Source: an uncultured Eggerthella sp. (lineage in GTDB: Bacteria; Actinomycetota; Coriobacteriia; Coriobacteriales; Eggerthellaceae). Taken from it: a stretch of 64,000 nt of DNA. The first letter of the stretch is position 1, and each line of letters begins with the position of its first letter. The translations under genes and the position numbers were made by a program. Shown here in pieces: positions 53,949-62,320 of the stretch. The stretch is from assembly GCA_937998355.1 (NCBI GenBank), contig CALLDI010000007.1, positions 248,001 through 312,000 on the forward strand, in the 5' to 3' direction. The notes beneath the pieces are model-generated. The model was not told the DNA's origin, ran no database searches, and worked only from the letters and a program-made list of their open reading frames with translations.

Positions 53949-54584
53949 TCACGCGCGTTCTTCGATCATGCGCAAAAAGAGCTGATAAATGGCATCGTCC
54001 GCGTCGAGTTCAGGATGAAACGTGATGCCCAGTTGGTTGCCGAATCGAACGGCCACCACTGCTTCGTCGACCTTCGCGAGCACCTGCACTCCTTCTCCCA
54101 CCTCGACGATCTGCGGAGCGCGAATGAAGGTCATAGGGATGAGCGGGGCTTCGTCCAACATGGTCGTATCGCTCACCTTGAACGGCGCTTCTGCATGGAA
54201 GCTCGCGAGTTGCCTGCCGTAGGCGTTGCGACGCACCAGCACGGGCATGGTGGCGATGGTTCCTGGAGCGCTCTCCACACGGGCCGTATCGCCTTGTTCG
54301 CCATTGGCATGCTCGACCTCTTGTGCCAACAGCACGAGTCCCGCGCAAGTCGCGAACACTGGGATGCCCCTTTCGATCATCTGCCGGATTGGCTCGAGCA
54401 TCGCGAATTCTTCGAGCAGCGCCGCCTGCACCGTCGATTCGCCGCCCGGTAAGACGAGCGCATCGAGCGTATCATCCAGGTCAGCCGCGCTGCGGAGCTC
54501 GACCGTTTCACAGGCGAGCTCGCGCAAGCGCTGCGCATGCTCTTCGAAGTCGCCCTGCAACGCCAGCACGCCGATCTTCGTCAT
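53949..54584 (-). CDS. pdxT: Pyridoxal 5'-phosphate synthase glutaminase subunit
   Basis: Releases ammonia from glutamine for PdxS. The 211 residues have IGVLALQGDFEEHAQRL, ALVLPGGEST, the catalytic Cys in FATCAGLVLLA, RRNAYGRQLASF and the His-Glu pair in GITFHPELD. The ATG shares its A with the pdxS stop (TGATG); a GTG one codon earlier is the alternative. It is the second gene of the pdxS-pdxT operon. Confidence 0.95.
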   Translation of the reverse strand: MTKIGVLALQGDFEEHAQRLRELACETVELRSAADLDDTLDALVLPGGESTVQAALLEEFAMLEPIRQMIERGIPVFATCAGLVLLAQEVEHANGEQGDTARVESAPGTIATMPVLVRRNAYGRQLASFHAEAPFKVSDTTMLDEAPLIPMTFIRAPQIVEVGEGVQVLAKVDEAVVAVRFGNQLGITFHPELDADDAIYQLFLRMIEERA

Positions 54585-55501
54585 CACTGACCACGCTCTT
54601 CCATGATGATGGCGATCTCATTCTCGTTCACGCCGACCATCGCTTCGCCCAGGTCCTCGGAGAGCGCTGCCACCAGTTCTGCGTCTTCGTAGTTCGCCAC
54701 GCTGCGAACGATAGCAGCCGCGCGCTTCGCAGGATCGCCGGACTTGAAGATGCCCGAGCCGACGAACACGCCTTCGGCACCCAGCTGCATCATGAGCGAG
54801 GCGTCCGCAGGTGTTGCGATGCCGCCCGCTGCAAAATTGACGACGGGCAGACGACCTGTGTCGTGCACTTCGAGCAGCAGTTCGTAGGGCACCGCGAGCT
54901 CCTTCGCAGCTTCGAACAATTCGTCCTCGCGCATGGAAGCGACGCGGCGGATCTCGGCGTTCACCTTGCGCATATGACGCACCGCTTGCACCACGTCACC
55001 CGTGCCTGGCTCGCCCTTCGTGCGGATCATGGCCGCGCCTTCCGCGATGCGACGGAGCGCTTCGCCCAAGTCGCGTGCGCCGCACACGAACGGTGCGCTG
55101 AACTTCGTCTTGTCGATGTGATAGGTATCATCCGCAGGTGAGAGCACTTCCGATTCGTCGATGTAGTCGATGTCGATAGCCTGGAGAATCTGCGCCTCGG
55201 CGAAGTGACCGATGCGGCATTTCGCCATGACAGGAATACTGACGGCATCTTGGATGCCCTTGATCATCTTCGGGTCGCTCATGCGCGAGATGCCACCTGC
55301 CAGCCTGATGTCAGCAGGAATGCGCTCGAGCGCCATGACCGCGCACGCACCCGCCTCTTCTGCGATGCGCGCCTGTTCAGGCGTGGTCACGTCCATGATG
55401 ACGCCGCCTTTCAGCATCTGCGCTAGTTGTTTGTTGAGCTTCGCGCGCTCTTCGGCGTTCTCCACTTCGTGCGCTTCTTTGGTCTTCGTCTTGTCGCTCA
55501 C
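54584..55501 (-). CDS. pdxS: Pyridoxal 5'-phosphate synthase lyase subunit
   Basis: Builds PLP from ribose 5-phosphate, glyceraldehyde 3-phosphate and ammonia. The 305 residues include KGGVIMDVTTPEQARIAEEA, ADIRLAGGISRMSDPKMI, VMAKCRIGHFAEAQIL with the catalytic Lys, MIRTKGEPGTGDVV, and LPVVNFAAGGIATPADASLM. The start is a GTG with AGGGAG seven bases upstream. It is divergent from the MocR-type regulator gene, with a palindrome in the 99-bp gap. Synthesis of PLP matters for the many PLP enzymes and for the regulator itself. Confidence 0.97.
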   Translation of the reverse strand: MSDKTKTKEAHEVENAEERAKLNKQLAQMLKGGVIMDVTTPEQARIAEEAGACAVMALERIPADIRLAGGISRMSDPKMIKGIQDAVSIPVMAKCRIGHFAEAQILQAIDIDYIDESEVLSPADDTYHIDKTKFSAPFVCGARDLGEALRRIAEGAAMIRTKGEPGTGDVVQAVRHMRKVNAEIRRVASMREDELFEAAKELAVPYELLLEVHDTGRLPVVNFAAGGIATPADASLMMQLGAEGVFVGSGIFKSGDPAKRAAAIVRSVANYEDAELVAALSEDLGEAMVGVNENEIAIIMEERGQ

Positions 55502-55559
55502 GATCGAGCTCCCTTCGGTCTTGCGCGATCATCTTCGATCGCATTTGAGCTTTTTCGTC

Positions 55560-55594
55560 ATGGTATGCTTGATATGGTCATATCAAAATGACCA
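55560..55594 (+). promoter_or_regulatory. Candidate PdxR operator between pdxS and the MocR gene
   Basis: TTGATATGGTCATATCAA (55569-55586) is a perfect palindrome. Overlapping it are direct repeats ATGGT (55560, 55574) and inverted TGGTCAT/ATGACCA (55575-55581, 55588-55594). It lies just before the regulator's start codon. Confidence 0.6.
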
Positions 55595-55600
55595 GAAACG

Positions 55601-57178
55601 ATGTTTTTAATAAGACCAGTTGAATCGATCCGCACTTTGCTCACGTACGACCTCCATACCCACGACCGCCACAGCCTGTACGAACAGCTCTATCTCGGCA
55701 TCCGAAACGACATCGAGCACGACCAGCTGCACGCGGGCGATAGGCTCCCTTCGAAACGAACGCTCGCGCAGCATCTGGGCGTCAGCGTCATCACCGTCGA
55801 AAACGCGTATCGCCAGCTCATCGCAGAGGGATACATCGAGGCGCATGAGAGACGGGGCTACTTCGTGAGCGAGCTACCTTCCCTGCCGCGAAGGCACGAT
55901 ACGCCGCAACACCACGAGAAAGACGATGAAGCGACCGAAACCAAGACCGGCGAAGCCACCCCACTGCTGGCGGACTTTTCCGGTACGCATCGCTCAGGCA
56001 ACCTGTTCCCTTTCTCCATCTGGTCGAAGACGGTTCGGCAGACCTTGAGCGAAGCATCGAAGGGGCGTCTGCTGCGTACCTCGTACGATACCTTCGGCGC
56101 CGAAGAATTGCGGCGCGCCATCGCGCAGCACCTTGCCGATCTTCGTGGGATCGATGTTGCGGCCGAGCGCATCGTGATCGGTGCGGGCGCGCAAGACCTC
56201 TACGGGGTGCTGGTGCAATTGCTCGGGCGAGATCGCACGTTCGCGGTCGAAGACCCGGGCTACCCTGCGCTGCGCATCCACTACGAGTTGAGCGGCGCGA
56301 CCGTTCGACCCATCCCGGTCGACGAAAAGGGCATGGTGGTGTCCGAGCTTCGCAAGACCCCGGCGAGCATCGCCCATTGCACGCCTGCGCACCAATTCCC
56401 TACCGGAAGCGTATTGAGCGCCGATAGACGACGCGAGCTGTTGGCATGGGCGAACGAAGGTGATAAGCAACAAAAACGCTACATCATCGAGGATGATTAC
56501 GATAGCGAATTTCGCATGCGGGGCCGCCCGATCCCGCCGCTGTACGCGCACGATGTTCATGAGTCGGTGATCTACCTGAATACCTTCACGCGCAGCTTAG
56601 GGAGCGTTTTTCGTATCGCTTACATGGTGCTGCCAACACACCTCGTCCCCCTTTTCAGGGAACGGTTCGCAGCGCGATCCTGCACGGTCGGTGCACTCGA
56701 GCAGCTCGAGCTCGCGCGCTTCATCGAGTCAGGGAATTACGAGCGACATGTGAACCGTCAGCGCACTGTCTATCGTCGCTTGCAAGATGACCTCATGGCG
56801 CTCCTAGCTGCGAGCGATGCAGGGGCCTATCTCCGCTTTCGCGGAGTTGATGCGGGATTGCATTTCCTGATGGATGTGGATCTTTCCCCGTTGCAAAAGA
56901 GCGAAGCTGGGGGCTTATGTCCCCATACGCATGAGCGCGATGAACAGAGCCCCTACGAAACGCTCGAACAGCGCGCTTTGGAAGCAGGGATTCGGCTCGT
57001 GCGCGTCGATGACTATCGCTCCACGCCTCTAACGCAAGAAAGTTCTTCACCTGAAAGAAAGAAGAGTTCTCATGAGCGTATGACGTATGTGATGAATCTT
57101 TCAGGCCTTGATGCGAAACGCGCTGATGAGATCGGCCGATCGCTCGCGCGCGTGATCGAGTCGCTGCGCTCCATTTGA
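55601..57178 (+). CDS. MocR/PdxR-type regulator with Arg at the PLP-lysine position
   Basis: A 525-residue GntR-aminotransferase fusion. Residues 22-92 are the winged helix (HSLYEQLYLGIRNDIEH, LPSKRTLAQHLGVS, AYRQLIAEGYIE). Residues 125-525 resemble fold-type I aminotransferases (GAGAQDLYGVLVQLL, TPAHQFPTGSVL, YIIEDDYDSEFR). Where relatives have TF-x-K with the Schiff-base lysine, this protein has TFTRSLGSVFRIAY: Arg331, codon CGC at 56591. Position opposite pdxST points to a PLP-responsive regulator of that operon. How it senses PLP without the lysine is unclear. No strong ribosome binding site precedes the ATG. Confidence 0.87.
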   Translation: MFLIRPVESIRTLLTYDLHTHDRHSLYEQLYLGIRNDIEHDQLHAGDRLPSKRTLAQHLGVSVITVENAYRQLIAEGYIEAHERRGYFVSELPSLPRRHDTPQHHEKDDEATETKTGEATPLLADFSGTHRSGNLFPFSIWSKTVRQTLSEASKGRLLRTSYDTFGAEELRRAIAQHLADLRGIDVAAERIVIGAGAQDLYGVLVQLLGRDRTFAVEDPGYPALRIHYELSGATVRPIPVDEKGMVVSELRKTPASIAHCTPAHQFPTGSVLSADRRRELLAWANEGDKQQKRYIIEDDYDSEFRMRGRPIPPLYAHDVHESVIYLNTFTRSLGSVFRIAYMVLPTHLVPLFRERFAARSCTVGALEQLELARFIESGNYERHVNRQRTVYRRLQDDLMALLAASDAGAYLRFRGVDAGLHFLMDVDLSPLQKSEAGGLCPHTHERDEQSPYETLEQRALEAGIRLVRVDDYRSTPLTQESSSPERKKSSHERMTYVMNLSGLDAKRADEIGRSLARVIESLRSI

Positions 57179-57352
57179 AACAATACGCACACGCGCTCGG
57201 CCATCAGATGAAGCAGCGCTATACCTTCATCTTGGCGTTCAATGCCAGCTTCAGGTCCGCCATTAGTTCACCATCCAGTCCCAGCTTTATTTTCAACCTT
57301 GGTATTCAATAAATAAGGGTCCTCTTGCTCGAAAGAGTTTAGGAGATAATTT

Positions 57353-57548
57353 TTGCAGCGAGAATTCGATTTTCTGCAAGAAATTTACGCTCGTACGCAC
57401 ACTGAAGCGGCCGCAAAGAACTCCGACCTGGGATTTTGCGTTATTTCAGAATGGGGCGCGCGCTAAAATGCACCGAGATCACCCCAAATCACATGATTTC
57501 GTGCGTACAAGCGTAGATCTGTTGCAAAAATCAGCGTTCTTGCTGCAA
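57353..57548 (+). repeat. 196-bp palindromic dispersed element, copy B
   Basis: Second copy of the element at 5648-5842. Left arm 57353-57400 and right arm 57501-57548 again start TTGCAGC, repeat TGCA 21 bp later and end at GTACGCAC. GACCTGG begins 72 bp into the element, the same offset as in copy A. It occupies the tail-to-tail gap between the MocR gene and tRNA-Arg. The flanks 57179-57352 and 57549-57685 contain no gene I can support. Confidence 0.85.
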
Positions 57549-57685
57549 ATCGGACGCTTGCGGCCAGTTGATCCGCCCAAACGGCTTAGCAGCCACACGG
57601 ACACGAGCCGATGATGCGGTCGAATAATGCGTTAGCGCTCTTTTCGCTTTTGGTTCTCCTTGAAACGAGCCTGTAGCGTTGCGTC

Positions 57686-57719
57686 GCTAAAAAAGAAAAA
57701 GCCAGAGCGGAATGCTCTG
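57686..57719 (-). terminator. Terminator of tRNA-Arg
   Basis: CAGAGC (57703-57708) pairs with GCTCTG (57714-57719). On the minus strand GGCTTTTTCTTTTTT follows, a strong U tract. Confidence 0.82.
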
Positions 57720-57734
57720 ACCTGGGGTTTCAAG

Positions 57735-57811
57735 TGGTGCGCCGTGAGGGATTCGAACCCCCGACGTACTGATTCGTAGTCAGTCCCTCTATCCAGCTGA
57801 GGTAACGGCGC
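57735..57811 (-). tRNA. tRNA-Arg (ACG)
   Basis: A 77-nt cloverleaf with encoded CCA (57735-57737). The acceptor GCGCCGT pairs with ACGGCGC. The anticodon stem GACTG-type helix encloses CTACGAA, so the anticodon is ACG (read as ICG after deamination). The T-arm has GGTTCGAATCC. Confidence 0.95.
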
Positions 57812-57870
57812 ACGTCTATGTGCTTTGCAGCATTGGTTATTTTCTCAAGAGATGCTACTCGTGTCAACAA

Positions 57871-58578
57871 CTAAAACAAGCGCGGCTGTTCGACGGTCGT
57901 CTGCGGCGTATAGAGCGGCCGCGCAGCGAGCGCGATATCGTTCGTGTGCGGCACGCTCTGCCAATCCCCTTCCAACCACTCATGAACATGGTCCACGGAA
58001 AGGACGAGCGGCATGCGATCGTGCACTGCAGCAACGCTCTCATTCGGCGCAGTCGTGACGATGGAGAAACGGTCGCTCTTCCAAATACCTGCCAACAGCA
58101 AGAGATCCTCATGCGCGGTGAATCGATATGACTGCTTCGCCGTTCTGCCCGTGCGCGGATTCACTGCTTGCTCGGTCGCGTGCGTCTCATAGAACGCCTG
58201 AACAGGAACGATGCAGCGACGCTGTTCGATCGAATCCTTCCACAAGGGGCGCTCTTGCGCTGATTCGATACGCGTATTGAACATGACCTGCGTGCGATCG
58301 GCAGACTCGAACCCCCAACGTTTTCGCGTTGGAGCGAGTCGCGCAGAAGAGAAAAAGGATGCGCCGCCAAGAGCCTCTTCATTCCAAATGCGCTCCTCTT
58401 CTTCTAAGGCCTCATCAGCTGCGTTCGCAGAAACGAGCAGGGGTACGAGGTCGTTCGGGAATGCGTCAGTACGCTGAACAGGCCAATCAGGCTTCATATT
58501 CAAGGGCGAGCGATATTCGATCGCGCGCACGATACCGAGCAGATCGTCATATTCGAAGATGGTGATGCGCCGACACAT
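57871..58578 (-). CDS. SOS response-associated peptidase (SRAP, YedK/HMCES-like)
   Basis: Protects abasic sites in single-stranded DNA by forming a DNA-protein crosslink. The 235 residues have the key sites: Cys2 at the start (MCRR), FNTRIESAQE, RCIVPVQAFYETH, and AAVHDRMPLVL with the conserved His. AAGG lies seven bases before the ATG. Directly upstream (58583-58645) the DNA consists of degenerate 13-17 bp repeats that include this binding site. No SOS box was recognised. Confidence 0.93.
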   Translation of the reverse strand: MCRRITIFEYDDLLGIVRAIEYRSPLNMKPDWPVQRTDAFPNDLVPLLVSANAADEALEEEERIWNEEALGGASFFSSARLAPTRKRWGFESADRTQVMFNTRIESAQERPLWKDSIEQRRCIVPVQAFYETHATEQAVNPRTGRTAKQSYRFTAHEDLLLLAGIWKSDRFSIVTTAPNESVAAVHDRMPLVLSVDHVHEWLEGDWQSVPHTNDIALAARPLYTPQTTVEQPRLF

Positions 58579-58582
58579 TTCG

Positions 58583-58645
58583 CTGCCTTATCTTGCTGCC
58601 CTATCGTCTTACTGGCTTATCGCCTTGCCGCCTTGGCTATCTTGC
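58583..58645. repeat. Degenerate 13-17 bp tandem repeats upstream of the SRAP gene
   Basis: Four imperfect units of the type CTGCCTTATCTTG occur in a row, each varying by a few bases. On the minus strand they place several AAGG-like tracts before the SRAP start. Confidence 0.5.
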
Positions 58646-58683
58646 CTACGCTGCTGCGCTGCTTGACTAGCCGCATTCGCCAG

Positions 58684-59583
58684 CTATTCGGCGGCCTTCG
58701 CCTGATCCCACAGCGCTTGCATATCATCCATGGGAAGGTCTTCGAGCTTGACGCCTTGCTGATACGCCGCCTCTTCCATACAAGCCCAACGCTTGCGGAA
58801 CTTCATGCAAGTAGCACGCAGCGCACCTTCAGCATCGATGCCCATTTTGCGCGCAACATTGACGAGCGAGAAGAGCACATCACCCATTTCGAGTTCCGCC
58901 TCGGCGTATTCGGGCGTGTTCTTCAGCATCTTGCCATTCTCTGATTTCGGTGCCTTCGCGTATGCAGCCTGCAGTTCTTGCGCTTCTTCGTGAACCTTCT
59001 CCCATACATGCGCGACCGAATCCCATTCGAATCCAGCGGAGACCGCCTTGCGCGATATCTTCTGAGCTTGCAGGAGCGCCGGGAATGAGACGGGCACGCT
59101 CTCAAGGATGCTCTCCGGCTTCTCTTGCGCATCGGCTTCAGCTGCAGCCTGATCGCGCTCTGCCAGCTTGATCTGGTCCCACATATCAAGAACGCTGTTC
59201 GCGTCTCCCGCTTTCGCTTCGCCGAACACATGCGGATGGCGACGAATGATCTTCGCGTCCACTTCACGACAGACATCATCGATGGTGAATTCGCCCGCAT
59301 CGGCCGCGATCTGGCTCTGCAGCACGACCTGCAGAAGCACATCGCCGAGCTCCTCGCGCATATGCGTGATATCGTTCTTCTCGATGGTGTCGACCGCCTC
59401 ATAAGCCTCTTCGAGCATATTCGAAGCGATAGAGGCATGTGTCTGTTCACGATCCCACGGACAACCGTCGGGACGGCGGAGCGCTGCAATGGTATCGATG
59501 AAATCCGCGAACGACTTCGCGGCGGCTTCTGAATGCGAAACGCCCATTTCGATGGGCGTTTCGTTGGTGTTATTTGCGTTCAT
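58684..59583 (-). CDS. mazG: Nucleoside triphosphate pyrophosphohydrolase MazG
   Basis: House-cleaning NTP pyrophosphatase with two MazG domains in about 299 residues. Domain 1 has LRRPDGCPWDREQTHAS, LEEAYEAVDTI and ELGDVLLQVVLQSQIA; domain 2 has AGFEWDSVAHVWEKVHEEAQ and ELEMGDVLFSLVNVARKMG, each with the EExxE and ExxD metal pattern. Three ATGs stand in a row; the third (59583) has AGGA at five bases. The start overlaps the end of the NERD-like gene by 14 bp, so the pair is translationally coupled. The frame is open far upstream without homology. Confidence 0.94.
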   Translation of the reverse strand: MNANNTNETPIEMGVSHSEAAAKSFADFIDTIAALRRPDGCPWDREQTHASIASNMLEEAYEAVDTIEKNDITHMREELGDVLLQVVLQSQIAADAGEFTIDDVCREVDAKIIRRHPHVFGEAKAGDANSVLDMWDQIKLAERDQAAAEADAQEKPESILESVPVSFPALLQAQKISRKAVSAGFEWDSVAHVWEKVHEEAQELQAAYAKAPKSENGKMLKNTPEYAEAELEMGDVLFSLVNVARKMGIDAEGALRATCMKFRKRWACMEEAAYQQGVKLEDLPMDDMQALWDQAKAAE

Positions 59584-60421
59584 CATCATCCTGATCGGGA
59601 TCTTCCGCAGCATCCTGCGCTGCGTCCTGTTCTTCCTGGCTCGCATCAACTGAAGCCTCAGCTTCGGACTCGGCCGTTTCTTCGCCCTCGTCCTCGTCGT
59701 CTTCCCAATCCTCGTCATCCTCGTCTGGATCACGGAAATCGCCCGGAATGAAAGCCTTGTACTCTTCGGGAGCCTCTTTCGCTGGCTCTGGCTTCTCCAT
59801 CTCCTTGACCTTTTCGCTGTTGAGCGTGAGCAGTTCAGCGATAGCAGAGATCTCTTCTGGAGTGAGACATTCCTCATCGTGCCATTTCTCGATGAAGGGA
59901 ATGACACCGGTGACCAGGCCGACGAAGGCCGTATCGGTGGGATTCTGCAGTTCGATCTCGGCGACCGTCGGGAACGCGACCATGGGGTAGCATTTCAGAC
60001 CCGGCTTATCACCGATCAGTTCCTGGATACAATGCAGATGGATCTTCGACTGATAGAGCGGACTCGTGAACGGCTTGCCTTTGATGCCTGGTGCGAACGT
60101 CCAACGGCTGATCTCTTCGTCAGCACGAATGTAGACGTAGAACTGGCGATATTCGAGCGCGAAGATGCCATAAGGGCACAGGATGACGAAGTCGGCGCGC
60201 GAACGTCCGACCTTCGTGAGCAGGTACACGTCGGTAAGGACCGTGTAGCCTGCGGGAAGCTTGGTTCGAAGATTCTCGGTCAGTTCGACCTCTTCGCGCT
60301 GCGCCGTCTTCAGACGATTGCGCTTCTTGCGCACATCCCAGAACAGCGTACCGGCGATGACCACCAAGACCGCGATGAAGAGAATGTTGATGACCGTCTC
60401 TTGCATATTGCCTGTATCCAC
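59570..60421 (-). CDS. NERD-like membrane-anchored protein with acidic tail
   Basis: A 283-residue protein from a GTG with AGGGGA four bases upstream. One membrane helix (about 10-27), then a domain of about 150 residues resembling nuclease-related NERD: LRTKLPAGYTVLTDVYLLTK, RADFVILCPYGIFALEYRQF. The usual E-x-K nuclease pair reads E-x-R here. The last 75 residues are almost entirely Asp, Glu, Ala and Gln. Function unknown. It overlaps mazG and follows the ACT-domain gene. Confidence 0.68.
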   Translation of the reverse strand: MDTGNMQETVINILFIAVLVVIAGTLFWDVRKKRNRLKTAQREEVELTENLRTKLPAGYTVLTDVYLLTKVGRSRADFVILCPYGIFALEYRQFYVYIRADEEISRWTFAPGIKGKPFTSPLYQSKIHLHCIQELIGDKPGLKCYPMVAFPTVAEIELQNPTDTAFVGLVTGVIPFIEKWHDEECLTPEEISAIAELLTLNSEKVKEMEKPEPAKEAPEEYKAFIPGDFRDPDEDDEDWEDDEDEGEETAESEAEASVDASQEEQDAAQDAAEDPDQDDDERK

Positions 60422-60515
60422 TTCGTCCCCTATCTCGATGCGCTGCCTCGTCGTGCAACGCCCTTTCTTCCTTCAGTGTGGACGATCCGCTGCGAACGCC
60501 CCGTACGGTATCCGT

Positions 60516-60785
60516 TTAGATCTTATACATGAACTGGAACAGATCTTCACGCTGCAAGATGATCTGCACGCCAAGATCCTCAGCCACTGCATCGAGCGCC
60601 GTTTGCACCGTGTTGAAATCGGCGACGTTCGTGTCGAGGCGCACGAGCATGGTCATCGAGAAGATATCGTCCAAGATGGTCTGGCTGATATCGTCGATGT
60701 TAGCGCCTTTTTCCGCGAGCACGCCCGATACCGCCGCGACGATTCCGGAACGATCCTTGCCAAGAACAGATATTACACAGCGCAT
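60516..60785 (-). CDS. ACT-domain protein, UPF0237 family
   Basis: An 89-residue single ACT domain: ISVLGKDRSGIVAAVSGVLA, NIDDISQTILDDIFSMTML, and LGVQIILQREDLFQFMYKI. The UPF0237 members are small ligand-binding regulators related to the glycine-cleavage repressor GcvR; the ligand here is unknown. AAAGGA lies six bases before the ATG. It lies between folE (116 bp, with two small hairpins and no T run) and the NERD-like gene. Confidence 0.92.
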   Translation of the reverse strand: MRCVISVLGKDRSGIVAAVSGVLAEKGANIDDISQTILDDIFSMTMLVRLDTNVADFNTVQTALDAVAEDLGVQIILQREDLFQFMYKI

Positions 60786-60901
60786 AGCGCATCCTTTCGA
60801 TGGTTCCCTGTTGCGCTTCCTCGCGCAACTATAGGTATAGTACCGTATGACCTTCGCTCAAGCTTCCGCGCTTTCGCTTCTGCAGAACTTGAGCACCTTC
60901 A

Positions 60902-61468
60902 TCATCGCCCCATGAGCGCGAGCGCATCGGCGCACGCGTCCTTATCTTCCTTGAACAGCCCGCGCACTGCACGCGTGACCGTCTTCGAGCCAGGCTTCTT
61001 CACCCCGCGCATGTTCATGCACATATGCTCTGCCTCGATGACGACCACCACGCCTTGCGGGTTCAGTTCCTTCATGAGCGTATCGGCGATCTGCGAGGTC
61101 AAACGCTCTTGCACCTGAGGACGACGCGCGAACACCTCGACCAAGCGCGCGAGCTTGGAAAGGCCGCAGATACGGCCATCGGCTGCAGGGATGTAGGCGA
61201 TGTTCGCCTTCCCATAGAAAGGCGCGAGATGATGTTCGCACATGGAGAAGAACGGGATATCGCGCAGGATGATGAGCTCTTGAGAATGCTCGTCGAACGT
61301 GGTCTCGAAATGTTGAGCCGGATCCTCTTCGAGGCCAGCAAAACATTCGGCATACATGCGCGCGACGCGTTCGGGCGTTTTGACCAGACCTTCGCGATCG
61401 GGGTCTTCGCCGATGCCTTCGAGGATGAGACGAACGCCTTCTTCAACCTTTTCCAGATCCATTGCCAT
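60902..61468 (-). CDS. folE: GTP cyclohydrolase I
   Basis: First enzyme of tetrahydrofolate synthesis from GTP. The 188 residues show GEDPDREGLVKTPERVARMY, the zinc motif FFSMCEHHLAPF with Cys and His, GLSKLARLVEVFARRPQVQE and QGVVVVIEAEHMCMNMRG, which holds the second zinc Cys. AAGGA lies eight bases before ATG 61468; the frame is open upstream into the ExoIII gene without homology. No other folate gene is adjacent. Confidence 0.96.
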   Translation of the reverse strand: MAMDLEKVEEGVRLILEGIGEDPDREGLVKTPERVARMYAECFAGLEEDPAQHFETTFDEHSQELIILRDIPFFSMCEHHLAPFYGKANIAYIPAADGRICGLSKLARLVEVFARRPQVQERLTSQIADTLMKELNPQGVVVVIEAEHMCMNMRGVKKPGSKTVTRAVRGLFKEDKDACADALALMGR

Positions 61469-61520
61469 GATGTTCTTCCTTGTATCCTTCTCTTCGATGA
61501 ACAGGTGCTTCGCGTGCACC

Positions 61521-62315
61521 CTACATATCTTCGGTATCGAGCTCGATCGAGACCGGACAGTGATCGCTTCCCATGATCTCGGGCCAGATGTGAGCCATGA
61601 CCACCTTGTCGCGAATGGACTCGCTGACGATGAAATAGTCGATGCGCCATCCTGCATTGTTGGCACGCGCGTTGAAGCGGTAGCTCCACCAGCTATACGC
61701 ACCTTCGGTGGTGGGATGCAAACTGCGGTACGTATCGACGAATCCCGCGTCGAGCAGTTCAGTGAACTTGCCGCGCTCTTCATCGGAAAAGCCAGGATTG
61801 CCCACGTTCGTACGTGGATTCTTCAAGTCGATCGGCTGATGCGCGACGTTGAAATCGCCACACGAGACCACTGGCTTGGCATTGCCCTTCGAGCCATCGG
61901 GCAGCACGCCCTGCTCGAGTCCTACGCACATCTCGCGAAAGACATCGTCCCAATGCATGCGATGATCGATGCGCGCGAGCTCGTTCTGCGCATTCGGCGT
62001 ATAGACGTTCACGAACCAGAACTTCTCGAACTCGCAGATGACCACACGACCTTCCGTGTCGAGTTCGGGCACGCCTACCTCGTGGATGACCTGGAGCGGC
62101 TCTTCTTTCGAGAAGACCGCCGTACCTGAATAGCCCTTCCGCTCGGCATAGCTCCAATTCTGCGTATAGCCTGGCAGGTCGAGTTCGATCTGCCCCTCTT
62201 GAAGCTTGGTCTCTTGCAGGGCGAACACATCCGCGTTCAGCTCGGTGAACACATCGAGAAAGCCCTTCTTCATGATGGCACGCAGGCCATTCACGTTCCA
62301 TGAAACGAGACGCAT
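61521..62315 (-). CDS. xthA: Exodeoxyribonuclease III
   Basis: AP endonuclease and 3' exonuclease of base-excision repair. The 264 residues carry RLVSWNVNGLRAIMKKG, the metal Glu in FALQETKLQEGQIE, VNVYTPNAQNELARIDHR, VVSCGDFNVAHQPIDL, WRIDYFIVSE and the catalytic GSDHCPVSIEL. No binding site is evident before the ATG, and the upstream membrane-protein gene ends five bases away, so translation is probably coupled. Confidence 0.95.
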   Translation of the reverse strand: MRLVSWNVNGLRAIMKKGFLDVFTELNADVFALQETKLQEGQIELDLPGYTQNWSYAERKGYSGTAVFSKEEPLQVIHEVGVPELDTEGRVVICEFEKFWFVNVYTPNAQNELARIDHRMHWDDVFREMCVGLEQGVLPDGSKGNAKPVVSCGDFNVAHQPIDLKNPRTNVGNPGFSDEERGKFTELLDAGFVDTYRSLHPTTEGAYSWWSYRFNARANNAGWRIDYFIVSESIRDKVVMAHIWPEIMGSDHCPVSIELDTEDM

Positions 62316-62320
62316 GGGAT

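Noticed and set aside
60810..60894. Terminator between folE and the ACT gene
   Set aside because: Two small hairpins (60810-60829 and 60856-60894) exist, but neither is followed by a T run on the minus strand.
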